64,000 nucleotides of DNA from Pseudomonas sp. SJZ074. Lineage in GTDB: Bacteria; Pseudomonadota; Gammaproteobacteria; Pseudomonadales; Pseudomonadaceae. The notes under the pieces are model-generated. The model ran no database searches. It was not told the DNA's origin and saw only the letters and a program-made list of their open reading frames with translations. The position numbers and the translations under genes were made by a program. How positions within the stretch are numbered: position 1 is the stretch's first letter; each line of letters begins with the position of its first letter. Of the stretch, positions 44,796 through 53,664 are shown one piece after another. The stretch lies in assembly GCF_007828215.1 (NCBI RefSeq), contig NZ_VIUE01000015.1:1-64000 (forward strand). The letters are read 5' to 3'.

Positions 44796-47009
44796 TCACT
44801 TGCCGCGATTGAGTTGACGCAGATTGCCGAGCACGGACTCCAGCGCCCGGTCGAACAGCAGGGTATCGTCCAACAGCCGAGCTGCCCCCCGGCGAAACTC
44901 CAGGGCCAGGCTGGTGCGGCTGTGCTCTTGTACCTTGAGGCCGGTACGGTTGACGAAGATATATTTGCCGGTGCTCTGGATGATCGCCGCCAGCTTGCAA
45001 CGCAGGCTGTTGTCGTCATCCTCCTGGAACTCGACCCAACTGCCCAGGCGCAACTGGTCGACCTGAAGCAGGCCCACGTCATCGGCCGGCAAGCTTACCG
45101 TCGCGGTATCCGCAGGCGCTTTGTAGGCGGGGCGCAGGACTATTTTCTCCCGTACCTCGATCATTGCCGGCGCATCGGCCGACTGGGCCTGATCCGTGGC
45201 CTGGCCCATACGCTGCAAAGCCTGCACATGCAGGACTTCCAGTTCGCTGAAGAATTCGCTGGTGGCGAACGGGTCGAATGCCGAACGACTCAACCCTTCG
45301 CGCAAGGCCTTGAGCAGCTCCGGCACCATGGCCAGCAAGCGTAAGCCGGCATCTGGCTCATCGTGATACTGGACACTCCAGATCAGTTGCTCCAGGGTCA
45401 GGACATCGGCCTGCCATTCGGCGGACTGCTCGCCATGCTTGAAGCCGGTGAGCAGCAGCACCTGGCTCCAGGCCTGCTGCACGAATTCCACCACGGCCTG
45501 GGGCAGCACCTTGCCAAACATGACCTGATTCAACGCACCTTCGACCCGCTGGCGCGCCAGCTCAGCCTTGGCCCGCCCTTCTTCGGCATCGCGGATCCGC
45601 TGTTCGAGCAGCTCGCAGCGGCGCCGCTCATCACTGGTGAAGGCGAGGAATTCGGCCAGTACTTCAGAGAAAATCGCCGGGTCATCGACGAAGTCGTTCA
45701 ACAGCCGCTGCACCACCTGTTCGATGCGCTGGTAAAGGCTATCGCGCTGATGATCGTCACAATCGCCCCAGCCCACGGCGGCGGCGGCAATTTCGTTGAG
45801 CAGCCGGCGGGCGGGATGATTGCCGCGGCTGAAGAAACTCTTGTCCTGCACCGCGACCTTGAGCATCGGGATTTGCAGCCGGCCGATCAACGCCTTGAGG
45901 GAGTCCGGCAGGTTGTGGTCGTCGAGGATGAACTCGAACATCATCGCGATCAGGTTGATCACGTCCTCGTCGGCACCTTCGACCACCCGCGACTTGCCGC
46001 TCTTGACGCTGACCCGGGTAAGCAGTTGTTCGAGCTGGCTGCGCAGATCGAACTCGTCCTGAAGCGTGGGGGCCGGCACGTATTGCTGCAAATGGGAGAG
46101 CAGACGCAACAGGTCACGGGTCGAGATGGGCTGCGCCGGTGCGCTGGGCTCCAGGGTCGGCGCCACGCTGCCACGCACCTGCATCACCAGTTTCTGCAAG
46201 GCGGAAAACACTTCCTGCACGCTGTCATCGACCTCGGCGGACCGGGGCTTGGCCGCACGCTCCGGCGTGGAACGCGGAGCATCGTCGGCACGATCCGACG
46301 CACGCCGGGACGGCGAAATCTTGAGATCCGACAGGATCCCCGTGGCCGCCAGCAACTGGTTGGCCTCGGCATAGAACTGGTCGCACTCGCTGAGCACATA
46401 CCGCTCGAACAGCTTGAGCAGGATCAGCTTGACCTTGATCTCCACCCCCAGGTTGCGCCCGGCCTGCAGAAAGGTCTGGCACAACAGCGCCGGGCTCAGG
46501 GGATTCTGGGAACTCGCCATCGGCCGGGCCAGCAGTACGCTAAGCCGGGCCGTCAATTGGTCGAGGGAGGCCCCATCGCGACTGAGCACCCGGGTGACCA
46601 TGGCCTCCACGGCCAGATGGCGCTCCAGATCGTCATGGGACGACTTGCCCGGCCCCCCCGGAGCGACGACGGTGCTCAAGGAGGCGCGAGTCAGGTCGTA
46701 CTGGGCGAGGCTGACGAACGCCTCGAAGAACTGCTCGATGAATTCGCGTTCGATGCTCTTTCGCTTCAGGCGCAGGTCCCGCATGGCTTCGAAGAACAGA
46801 TTCTGTTCGACATCGTTGCGCGCCCGGTCGGCCATCTCGAACAGCGTATCGTCAGCGTTATCGAACAGCCTCTGCAAACCCAGGCGCAACTGTTGCGCAG
46901 CCTTGTCGCGAACCTGGAGCAGAATCACAGGCAAACGGGCGAGTGGCGAGCGATTCGCCTGATCGGTAGAACCCTTGCGCAAAGGCACTACATTCCCGTC
47001 GTTATGCAT
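44796..47009 (-). CDS. DUF1631 family protein
   Basis: A 737-residue cytoplasmic protein of unknown function, recognised as DUF1631 by its N-terminal region (RNDVEQNLFFEAMRDLRLKR and the helical segments after it) and by its fixed place next to ampD and nadC in Pseudomonas. Mostly helical, with charged central segments. The last 120 residues (VDQLRLGSWVEFQEDDDNSLRCKLAAI, YIFVNRTGLKVQE) look like a PilZ-type barrel; that suggestion is an inference. Same strand as ampDE, 63 bp upstream of ampD. Confidence 0.88.
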   Translation of the reverse strand: MHNDGNVVPLRKGSTDQANRSPLARLPVILLQVRDKAAQQLRLGLQRLFDNADDTLFEMADRARNDVEQNLFFEAMRDLRLKRKSIEREFIEQFFEAFVSLAQYDLTRASLSTVVAPGGPGKSSHDDLERHLAVEAMVTRVLSRDGASLDQLTARLSVLLARPMASSQNPLSPALLCQTFLQAGRNLGVEIKVKLILLKLFERYVLSECDQFYAEANQLLAATGILSDLKISPSRRASDRADDAPRSTPERAAKPRSAEVDDSVQEVFSALQKLVMQVRGSVAPTLEPSAPAQPISTRDLLRLLSHLQQYVPAPTLQDEFDLRSQLEQLLTRVSVKSGKSRVVEGADEDVINLIAMMFEFILDDHNLPDSLKALIGRLQIPMLKVAVQDKSFFSRGNHPARRLLNEIAAAAVGWGDCDDHQRDSLYQRIEQVVQRLLNDFVDDPAIFSEVLAEFLAFTSDERRRCELLEQRIRDAEEGRAKAELARQRVEGALNQVMFGKVLPQAVVEFVQQAWSQVLLLTGFKHGEQSAEWQADVLTLEQLIWSVQYHDEPDAGLRLLAMVPELLKALREGLSRSAFDPFATSEFFSELEVLHVQALQRMGQATDQAQSADAPAMIEVREKIVLRPAYKAPADTATVSLPADDVGLLQVDQLRLGSWVEFQEDDDNSLRCKLAAIIQSTGKYIFVNRTGLKVQEHSRTSLALEFRRGAARLLDDTLLFDRALESVLGNLRQLNRGK

Positions 47010-47206
47010 CCTGGCCTCCTGAAACGGTGTTCTTCGGTTGGCAACGTCAAAGCCATGACGTCAATCGAAAGGCGGATTATCTGGTAAAAGAACCCCGTCG
47101 CACCAGAGGACTCTGTGACCCAGCTTGAAATACATCGCAATAGATGACCGGGAAATCGGCAAAACGTTGCGAAGAGCCGACCAAATGCAGGTCCTGGTGA
47201 ACAATG

Positions 47207-47235
47207 TTTGTGCCACAGGACACTGGCCCTATAAT
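47207..47235 (+). promoter_or_regulatory. nadC sigma-70 promoter
   Basis: TTTGTG and a perfect TATAAT are separated by 17 bases, 27 bases ahead of the nadC ATG. An unusually good consensus for this genome. Confidence 0.8.
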
Positions 47236-47262
47236 CGGCCCACTTTGCCTGTGGAGCCCGTT

Positions 47263-48111
47263 ATGCCGAACCTACGTCTCGCCGACCTGACCGCCGAAAT
47301 CGAAGCCAATGTGCGTCGCGCATTGCTCGAAGACATCGGCAGCGGCGACATCACCGCGCAACTGATCCCCGCCGAACGCCTGGCCAAGGCCATCATCATT
47401 ACCCGCGAAGCCGCGATCATCAGCGGTACGGCCTGGGTCGACGCCGTGTTCCGGCAACTGGACTCGCGTGTCGCGGTCCACTGGCAAGTGCGCGACGGCG
47501 ACCGGGCAAGCCCCGACCAGGTGCTGTTCCACCTAGAAGGCCCGGCCCGCTCCTTGCTCACGGGCGAGCGCAGCGCGCTGAACTTCCTGCAAATGCTTTC
47601 CGGCGTCGCCACCCGTGCCCGTTACCTGGCCGACTTTGTCGCCGACACCCAGGTCAAGCTGCTGGACACCCGCAAGACCCTGCCCGGGCTGCGCCTGGCG
47701 CAGAAGTACGCCGTGACCTGTGGCGGTTGCCATAACCACCGCATCGGCCTGTACGATGCCTTCCTGATCAAGGAAAACCACATCGCCGCCTGCGGCGGGA
47801 TCGCCCAGGCGATTGCGACCGCCCACAAGATCGCACCGGGCAAACCGGTGGAAGTCGAAGTGGAAAGTCTGGCGGAATTGAAAGAAGCCCTGGCGGCCAA
47901 TGCCGACATCATCATGCTCGACGAACTGAGCCTGGACGACATGCGTGAAGCCGTACGCCTGAACGGCGGCAAGGCGAAGCTGGAGGCCAGCGGCGGAATC
48001 AATGAAAACACCTTGCGACCGATTGCCGAGACCGGGGTGGATTACATCTCGATCGGAGCGATGACCAAGGATGTGAAGGCGGTGGATCTGTCGATGCGGC
48101 TGAGCCTCTGA
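47263..48111 (+). CDS. nadC: Nicotinate-nucleotide pyrophosphorylase (quinolinate phosphoribosyltransferase)
   Basis: A 282-residue cytoplasmic enzyme making nicotinate mononucleotide from quinolinate and PRPP in de novo NAD synthesis. Family motifs are LLEDIGSGDIT, GERSALNFLQMLSGVAT, DTRKTLPGLRLAQKYAV, GGCHNHRIGLYDAFLIKENHI and LEASGGINENTL. The ATG after the TATAAT promoter gives the standard length; an upstream in-frame ATG lies before the promoter. Confidence 0.97.
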   Translation: MPNLRLADLTAEIEANVRRALLEDIGSGDITAQLIPAERLAKAIIITREAAIISGTAWVDAVFRQLDSRVAVHWQVRDGDRASPDQVLFHLEGPARSLLTGERSALNFLQMLSGVATRARYLADFVADTQVKLLDTRKTLPGLRLAQKYAVTCGGCHNHRIGLYDAFLIKENHIAACGGIAQAIATAHKIAPGKPVEVEVESLAELKEALAANADIIMLDELSLDDMREAVRLNGGKAKLEASGGINENTLRPIAETGVDYISIGAMTKDVKAVDLSMRLSL

Positions 48112-48114
48112 GCG

Positions 48115-48192
48115 GCAGTTGCGAGCTTCAAGCTGCAAGCTTCAAGCGGTTCGACGCCTGTCTTGCAGCTTGTAGCTTGTGGCTGCTTTTTT
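48115..48192. terminator. Long palindromic repeat acting as nadC terminator
   Basis: Inverted arms of the type GCAGTTGCGAGCTTCAAGCTG and CAGCTTGTAGCTTGTGGCTGC, with an AAGCTTCAAGC direct repeat inside, are followed by TTTTTT. This is a known style of repetitive palindrome in pseudomonads, different from the REP doublets. Confidence 0.75.
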
Positions 48193-48496
48193 AAACTACA
48201 AGATTATTCATCTCGCAGTATTCCTCCCAATCCACACCCAACACCTCGGCAGCCTCCTTGTGCAAGGCAAGGCGCTGCGCCTCGAATTCCTCAGGTGTGC
48301 TGGTGTACTTGAGCGTCAACTCCCAAGGCTGCAGCCCCTGGGCTTCGGCCTCATCTTCGAAGGCCCACTGGATCTGGTCTCTCTGTTCGTCGTCGCTCAG
48401 ATTCCTGATTTCTTCCAGTAACTGAGGCGTGTCCAGGGCGTATTTGCGCAGGGCTTCTTCGTGTCTGGCTTCTTGCGTCAGTTCTTTAGCCGTCAT
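48191..48496 (-). CDS. Small acidic cytoplasmic protein (possibly DUF6388)
   Basis: A 101-residue, mostly helical, acidic protein without signal peptide. Sequence such as LLEEIRNLSDDEQRDQIQWAFEDEAEAQG resembles a small family found in pseudomonads (I think DUF6388, not certain). It is the last chromosomal gene before the prophage. Function unknown. Confidence 0.75.
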   Translation of the reverse strand: MTAKELTQEARHEEALRKYALDTPQLLEEIRNLSDDEQRDQIQWAFEDEAEAQGLQPWELTLKYTSTPEEFEAQRLALHKEAAEVLGVDWEEYCEMNNLVV

Positions 48497-48711
48497 GTCG
48501 TTCTCGCTGATCGGAGGAATGGGGATAGGTCTGGATCATTCAAGGATCTCTCTGACACAGGAAACCGTGACTTGCCCGGTTTACCTGGCCTTCAGAACCA
48601 TTCGTGAGGATCATCTGAAAACAGAGCAATTGTTTCGTTGAGGCAAGGAATCCTAGCAGAGACGCAAGCCAGTGCAACAACAGGAGTCGAAGAGCGCAGA
48701 TAAAGGAAGCG
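48497..48711. other. Intergenic region at the chromosome-prophage junction
   Basis: No gene is seen. It carries the promoter of the small acidic protein gene and ends at the tRNA-3'-end-like sequence annotated next. Confidence 0.5.
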
Positions 48712-48727
48712 TGGTGCCCGAGACAGG
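48712..48727 (-). other. Candidate prophage attachment-site remnant (tRNA 3'-end-like)
   Basis: On the - strand this reads CCTGTCTCGGGCACCA: a T-stem half, a 7-base acceptor half CTCGGGC, discriminator A and CCA. There is no 5' half of a tRNA nearby. Such fragments are left at the far end of elements that integrate into tRNA genes. Its place, about 50 bases outside the last phage gene, fits. The identity of the tRNA is not determined. Confidence 0.45.
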
Positions 48728-48758
48728 AACCGCACTAAGCACAAAAACCCATATAAAC

Positions 48759-48785
48759 ACTGATCAAAATAGGCTGATCAAAAAT
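48759..48785 (-). terminator. Weak hairpin after the last phage gene
   Basis: TGATCA occurs twice within an imperfect palindrome and the segment CTGATCAAAA is directly repeated (48760, 48774). It may end the phage late transcript. Confidence 0.35.
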
Positions 48786-49524
48786 TTGATGTACCAACAG
48801 ATGTACTGTTTGCGCTTCGCTGATCATCTGATCGGCCGGGCGGCGTCATGAAATTGAACCACTTCACATACTGACTGAATATCAAGTTGTGCCCCTGGCC
48901 GTTCGGATGTGTACGGTCGTAGAGAAACCACTGAGCGTTACCGAACGGTGTGTAGGTGTCGATCACTGGCACCCCCCAGTCCCTGGCTATTTCGTCGACC
49001 TTATCAATGAACGCCTTGTAGCCTGGGATGATGGCGTAATTTTCCTTCACCAGAACCACCTGGATCCCCGCTCCCCTCAGAGCTTGAATGATCTTGTTGG
49101 TGTTCCTGGTGTACGTTTCCACGGTCAGCTTGTGGTTAGCGTCATTGATTTGAAGGGGGAGGAAAACCACTTCTGGCCTGCGTGGCAGCCGAAGGACCTG
49201 ATCAACGGAATTGGTTTGGCGTGTAACACTGCTTGAGGGGGTAGCGACGCCAAGGTGATCATTGGTGTCCCAGCCGCTACCGCAGATATTCGCCACGGTT
49301 GACGCTGGGTTTCTGGCCTTGAGCATCGCCCTGAGCTTGGTCGGGGCGCTTTGCGGGATATCGCTCTCTATCTGGTCGTCACGGATTTTCCCATTAGACT
49401 GCAGTATTGATCGGATATGCTTCCAGTCGTCGCCATAAAAGCCGCACGAAACGCTGTTGCCGATAAAGGCAACATGTACAGGTCGACTCATTTGGTAGCT
49501 TGCGACAACATCAACATAATCCAT
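48778..49524 (-). CDS. Phage SGNH/GDSL-type esterase
   Basis: A 248-residue hydrolase, the last gene of the late phage region. Block I is HVAFIGNSVSCGFYGDD with the nucleophile Ser (GNSVS instead of GDS), and the C-terminal Asp-x-x-His pair lies in YDRTHPNGQGHNLI. Phages use such enzymes as tail-associated deacetylases on capsule or O-antigen. It directly follows the tailspike gene, so the two probably act on the same surface polysaccharide. AGGA lies upstream of the chosen ATG. Confidence 0.85.
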   Translation of the reverse strand: MDYVDVVASYQMSRPVHVAFIGNSVSCGFYGDDWKHIRSILQSNGKIRDDQIESDIPQSAPTKLRAMLKARNPASTVANICGSGWDTNDHLGVATPSSSVTRQTNSVDQVLRLPRRPEVVFLPLQINDANHKLTVETYTRNTNKIIQALRGAGIQVVLVKENYAIIPGYKAFIDKVDEIARDWGVPVIDTYTPFGNAQWFLYDRTHPNGQGHNLIFSQYVKWFNFMTPPGRSDDQRSANSTSVGTSNF

Positions 49525-49595
49525 CTAGACAAAATCCTCAGGTTTCTCATCAGCCTACAGCCTACAGAAACCGAGGATCTCAGTCACTTTCGTAA

Positions 49596-51686
49596 TTACG
49601 CTACACGCTCAATGACCAGCTCAGACTGGTAAGCGCTGTTGCCAAATACGGGCGTTGTTGCTTGCACGATTGCGGTAATCGTTACCGTGTCGCCTGCCGC
49701 CAAGTCCAAATGCCACTCAATGTCGAAAGAGATTTTGTCGGTGAGAACTGCCGTGCCTCCAGCCACCGTTTCGGCCGCTCCATTTTTTCTGACCTCTATG
49801 TAACTATTTGTCAGCGAGTAAGACGCACCAGTAACAATCGCATGGGCAAAGACCTTGTAGCGACCTGCTTGGTTGGCAGGAACTGTAAAAACCCCCGTCG
49901 AGTTGTTGTAGGCCCGCCGGCGGTCGTAATCCTCGGTGGGAAATATTAGTACGGCACTAACCCCCGACGTCATGGCCTGAGTTGCACCGGCCGCACGTCG
50001 AGCCTTTACCGAAACCGGAGACGGGTCATTGATACTCACGCCGAGCCAGTAAGCACCCGGACCATAGCAGTCTGTAACAATCAGTTTTGATGGGGTCACC
50101 GGAGTAGGTGAAGTGTCATCTACGATAATCACATCACCATACGTTCCAAGACAGTACATGTTCCTTATGAAGTTTAGGCCGCCTGCAGCCTCGTTCCAGC
50201 TATACACACGGCACACAAGGAACCCGCCGTTGATATCGACCCCTTTGCAGCCGTCGAGGAAGATGCTGCCGCCGCTTGGCGCACTGTAGGCGAAGAAGTG
50301 ACAGTTGACGATTGACTGCCCATTCTGAACGTTGTCGCACCACAAGTTGTATCGAAAGTTGTGGTTTATGTTTACGCCGTTGATGATCCCGTGAGCGTGG
50401 TTCGAGCCGTTAGATATACGCAAACCATCCTGCAAGTTGTCAACGATGTGGCCGCCGATGACGTTTACATTACCGGCCGCCGTAACCAAACCGCAGTTGT
50501 AGTTACCAGAGCAATATGGGTTGAGAATCGTGTAATACTCGGCGCCAGTACCAGCCACGTCGAGAATCCCGATGTTGTTTCCGGTGCAGTGTGGATTATT
50601 GATTGTGCCGTGGTTGCTTCGCCCGGACGTGCTAGAACCTGGAGTTACATAAATCCCATAGCCTGGCATGTCCGAGACGATAGGGCGGTCGATGTACCAG
50701 CGCGAGCAATCATTGATGCGAACGCCTGCTGCCCCGGTAAAGGTTGCCCCGCCAGTCCCTGTTATTGCGAACGGGCCGATGATGCTGGTTCGATCTGTGA
50801 GCGTTACGTTGATCAGCGTCTCGGTAGTGTTGGCCGTGGTGAAGATGGATCCAGTAAGTAGCCAGGTCTGATTGCTGCCGGGGCTGAAGGTGCCGTCGAG
50901 CTTACAGGTCAGGCCGCGAGCATCGATAATGCCAGGGCCAGCAGCAGCGGCCGCCTGGAACACGGCTATGTCATTGGTCACTCCGTCATTTGCCAATGCG
51001 CCGAATTGACGGATGTTTCGCTGTCCACTCAGAACAGCTCCCACGGTAAGAAGGTTTCCGCCAGGACTGAACAAGCCAATGCCATTGGCGCCCTTCAAGG
51101 GATCAGTGTAACTAGAGAGGTCTTGTACGGAGCGAACCACGGAGTTCGGGAAAGCATAAGCAATGTTTGCAGCGTTATTGATCGGGCCCTGACCGGTCTC
51201 GAGAACGCTTGCCACATAATCAAGAACATCTTGCCAATTTGGCGCAGAGCTTGGGTTGCCGGCGGCGGAGGCAAGGTTGATAAGCCCGTTGCCCTTTGCC
51301 CGGTAAAAGCCAGAACCGTCAACGTCGTTCACCCCCAGGACTGGCGAACGGCTGGTAGTGGTGAGCAACTGCTTGAGAGCCTGCCAGATTCGGTCGAAGT
51401 CGCGGTTCACGGTCGAGGAAAGGAAATCGCCGTTTTCCTGATAATCCACCAGCCTTTGAAACGGTACTTCCAAAACGAAATAGAGATCACCCACAGGCGC
51501 GATGGTGAAGGTGACAGAGCTGGTCGGCTGGCCGACACCTGTTTGGGTGTATCCAGATGTTTGCAGGACCCCGTTTAAATAAACCTTGAGGTCGCCGGCC
51601 TCGATCACCAGGAACGGTACGGCATAGATGGTGGTGACGCCGTTGGCGGCATAGCGCTTTTCGGTTGGCCCTGGCTGGACAGACAT
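49596..51686 (-). CDS. Phage tailspike / tail fibre with T7-type head-binding domain
   Basis: A 696-residue tail protein. Residues 1-150 resemble the N-terminus of T7-like tail fibres that docks to the tail (YAANGVTTIYAVPFLVIEAGDLKVYLNG; VLEVPFQRLVDYQENGDF). From about 225 to 550 comes a pectate-lyase-like beta-helix (IRQFGALANDGVTNDIAVFQAA, then repeated short strands with Asn-rich turns). The last 125 residues look like a C1q-type jelly roll (YNNSTGVFTVPANQAGRYKVFAHA), a trimerisation module. This organisation is typical of depolymerase tailspikes. The target glycan is unknown. Confidence 0.88.
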   Translation of the reverse strand: MSVQPGPTEKRYAANGVTTIYAVPFLVIEAGDLKVYLNGVLQTSGYTQTGVGQPTSSVTFTIAPVGDLYFVLEVPFQRLVDYQENGDFLSSTVNRDFDRIWQALKQLLTTTSRSPVLGVNDVDGSGFYRAKGNGLINLASAAGNPSSAPNWQDVLDYVASVLETGQGPINNAANIAYAFPNSVVRSVQDLSSYTDPLKGANGIGLFSPGGNLLTVGAVLSGQRNIRQFGALANDGVTNDIAVFQAAAAAGPGIIDARGLTCKLDGTFSPGSNQTWLLTGSIFTTANTTETLINVTLTDRTSIIGPFAITGTGGATFTGAAGVRINDCSRWYIDRPIVSDMPGYGIYVTPGSSTSGRSNHGTINNPHCTGNNIGILDVAGTGAEYYTILNPYCSGNYNCGLVTAAGNVNVIGGHIVDNLQDGLRISNGSNHAHGIINGVNINHNFRYNLWCDNVQNGQSIVNCHFFAYSAPSGGSIFLDGCKGVDINGGFLVCRVYSWNEAAGGLNFIRNMYCLGTYGDVIIVDDTSPTPVTPSKLIVTDCYGPGAYWLGVSINDPSPVSVKARRAAGATQAMTSGVSAVLIFPTEDYDRRRAYNNSTGVFTVPANQAGRYKVFAHAIVTGASYSLTNSYIEVRKNGAAETVAGGTAVLTDKISFDIEWHLDLAAGDTVTITAIVQATTPVFGNSAYQSELVIERVA

Positions 51687-51713
51687 GTGTAGACCCCTTG
51701 GTGGCGGCGGGCC

Positions 51714-53336
51714 CTAGTATTCAACCTGCACGTCGTGCACGCCCGCATCTGGACGCCAATCGTCCCGCCGGACCTCTGTCGGTTTCCCGACTATTCGGCC
51801 AATGCGCACAGGGGTTTGGGCGATTGCGCCGGCGCCGGAGTCGATGAAGTCATCATCCTGATCTGTCAGCGCTGGGTTGAAGTCGCGCATCTGATCCCAA
51901 ATCGTTCGAAGCACATCGATGTGGGCCCACAGGAAGCGCGCCGAGAGAGGCGGCTCGAAGGCGTCGAGGATGCGTTTCTGCTTGTTGGTACTGCTGTGCT
52001 CTTCTCCTACGCCGCACCCCGTGCCCTTCAGGGCCTGTTTCAATATCGCGGGAGCGAACCCACCGGGCCCGTTGGTTTCGATGATCACCCGGGGAATCTG
52101 GTACTGAATGACCAGTTCCCGGATCTGATAGACCTGGCCGCCGTTGATCCGGTCGCGCTCGTCGAACTCGGCAATCTCACCAGTGAGTCCCTTCGCCAGA
52201 TGCCAGTACAGTTGCCCCCTGGCGTCCGTGAGGATCAGGGAAAAGGCTGAGGCATCCGACTTGATCTTGCCCAGCGAGCAGTCCCAGTAAGCGATGGCAC
52301 CGACAATCTGCGTTGAACCCAGGTACATGGCCGCCGCGCTGTTGGCATAGCGCATGGTCGGCTGCACGTCGTAGGGAATGATCCGAGCAGGATCGAGGCG
52401 AACCTCCGTGACGGGCTTCGAATGGAGCTGATATTGCGAGTCCCATTCGTTGATCGTGCGGGTTTCGCGCCGGCGGATCTCCAGCGTAGCCATGTCGAAA
52501 CGCTCGGGCCAGGCGCTGCCCGCGTAGCAGTCGATCAGCGTTCCGGGCGGCTCGAAGAATGCGATACCCGTTTTGGTGACCTGATAGTCCTTGCCCTGCA
52601 CCAGAACCCGGGCATGCTTGCCGATGCCGGAGAAAACCACGTCAGGCACGAACGGCACGTCATAGGCGTGGCGCTTGGCGTCCTCGATCCTGAATTCCTG
52701 GGCGAACATGCGGATGGTCAGGCAGTCGGCCCCCATGCTCTCCAGTTCGTCGTACAGGCTGTCATGGGTGTGCGGCGTGCCTATAAATAGCTTGCTGCCG
52801 CCAGGCACCAGGATGTGCGTCTGCTCACCCAGGCGATACCTAAGCTTCTCGCGAGCCTCAGGGGTCTGGATGTTTCGCGGCACCTCAACGTCGTCGTTCT
52901 GGCATTCGTCCGCACGGGCCGACGTGACGTTCGACAAAATGCCCTTGGCGAACATGCTCGCGTTACGAATGTCCGCGGCCCCTTCCACCCACCATTGCTC
53001 AACGGTGCCCTGGTTGGGCGGCAGCAGGTGCCGAGTAAGCGGGTGATTGCGAATGACGTTCTGTGTGTCACGGCTGGTCTTGTAGGCCGTGGGGTCTGAT
53101 TCGGACTGGTGAAGAATGCGAAACGTCGGGTCCTTGTAGTACAGCCAGGCGTTGTAAATCGCGAGCAAGGTCGATTTGCCGAAGCCCCGGAAACAACGCA
53201 AAACGGCCAGAGGCCCTTTGGCCTCCAGCCACATCAACGCTTGAACGTGGATGAACGGCACATCCCAACGCATGCGCCGCGCCCACAGCATGAAGAAAAC
53301 CAGTAGGCTGACTTTCTTCTCTGGGTCAGTGGACAT
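51714..53336 (-). CDS. Phage terminase large subunit, T7 gp19-like
   Basis: A 540-residue packaging ATPase/nuclease. Walker A-like RCFRGFGKST is at residues 47-56, in the same form as T7 gp19 (AFRGIGKS). RADECQNDDVEVPRN (141-155) and KLFIGTPHTHDSLYDELE are also in the T7 style. The nuclease half contains AYWDCSLGKIKSDASAFSLI and the late acidic DDDFIDSGAGAI. The start at Met-Ser-Thr-Asp overlaps the small-subunit gene by 11 bases. Marks the phage as T7-like in packaging. Confidence 0.92.
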   Translation of the reverse strand: MSTDPEKKVSLLVFFMLWARRMRWDVPFIHVQALMWLEAKGPLAVLRCFRGFGKSTLLAIYNAWLYYKDPTFRILHQSESDPTAYKTSRDTQNVIRNHPLTRHLLPPNQGTVEQWWVEGAADIRNASMFAKGILSNVTSARADECQNDDVEVPRNIQTPEAREKLRYRLGEQTHILVPGGSKLFIGTPHTHDSLYDELESMGADCLTIRMFAQEFRIEDAKRHAYDVPFVPDVVFSGIGKHARVLVQGKDYQVTKTGIAFFEPPGTLIDCYAGSAWPERFDMATLEIRRRETRTINEWDSQYQLHSKPVTEVRLDPARIIPYDVQPTMRYANSAAAMYLGSTQIVGAIAYWDCSLGKIKSDASAFSLILTDARGQLYWHLAKGLTGEIAEFDERDRINGGQVYQIRELVIQYQIPRVIIETNGPGGFAPAILKQALKGTGCGVGEEHSSTNKQKRILDAFEPPLSARFLWAHIDVLRTIWDQMRDFNPALTDQDDDFIDSGAGAIAQTPVRIGRIVGKPTEVRRDDWRPDAGVHDVQVEY

Positions 53337-53664
53337 TCCCGGCCTTCTGCATCCGCTCGATGATGGCCTGGGCCTCACGTTCGGCGGATGCCAGCTCACC
53401 GTCCAGCTCATCAACCGCATGTCCAGCATCTGGTGCCGGCTTCTGCCGATTCATGATGCCGGCGATGTTCACAACCTTGAGCAGTAGCGTCATGGTGGCT
53501 GCGGCGTTTTTCTTGCACCAATAGCGGTCGCCTCGCTCCTGCTGGGTAAGTTCTGCCGGCGGCTTCTCCGCGCCAGGCCAGTTGTGCGGATCAACCTCGG
53601 TGATGACAACCTCCCCCAAGCGTTCGCTGAGCGCTTGTAGGCGCGTGATCTGATCATCTCTCAT
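53326..53664 (-). CDS. Probable phage terminase small subunit
   Basis: A 112-residue protein directly upstream of the large terminase gene, the place of T7 gp18. The ATG overlaps the stop of the preceding gene by four bases (ATGA). It is helical, with an N-terminal segment (DDQITRLQALSERLGEVV) and a C-terminal charged helix (SAEREAQAIIERMQKAG). The function comes mostly from position. Confidence 0.72.
   Translation of the reverse strand: MRDDQITRLQALSERLGEVVITEVDPHNWPGAEKPPAELTQQERGDRYWCKKNAAATMTLLLKVVNIAGIMNRQKPAPDAGHAVDELDGELASAEREAQAIIERMQKAGNVH

Noticed and set aside
48497..48777. Intact tRNA gene at the prophage junction
   Set aside because: Only a 3'-end-like piece is visible; no 5' acceptor half, D-arm or anticodon arm could be found.
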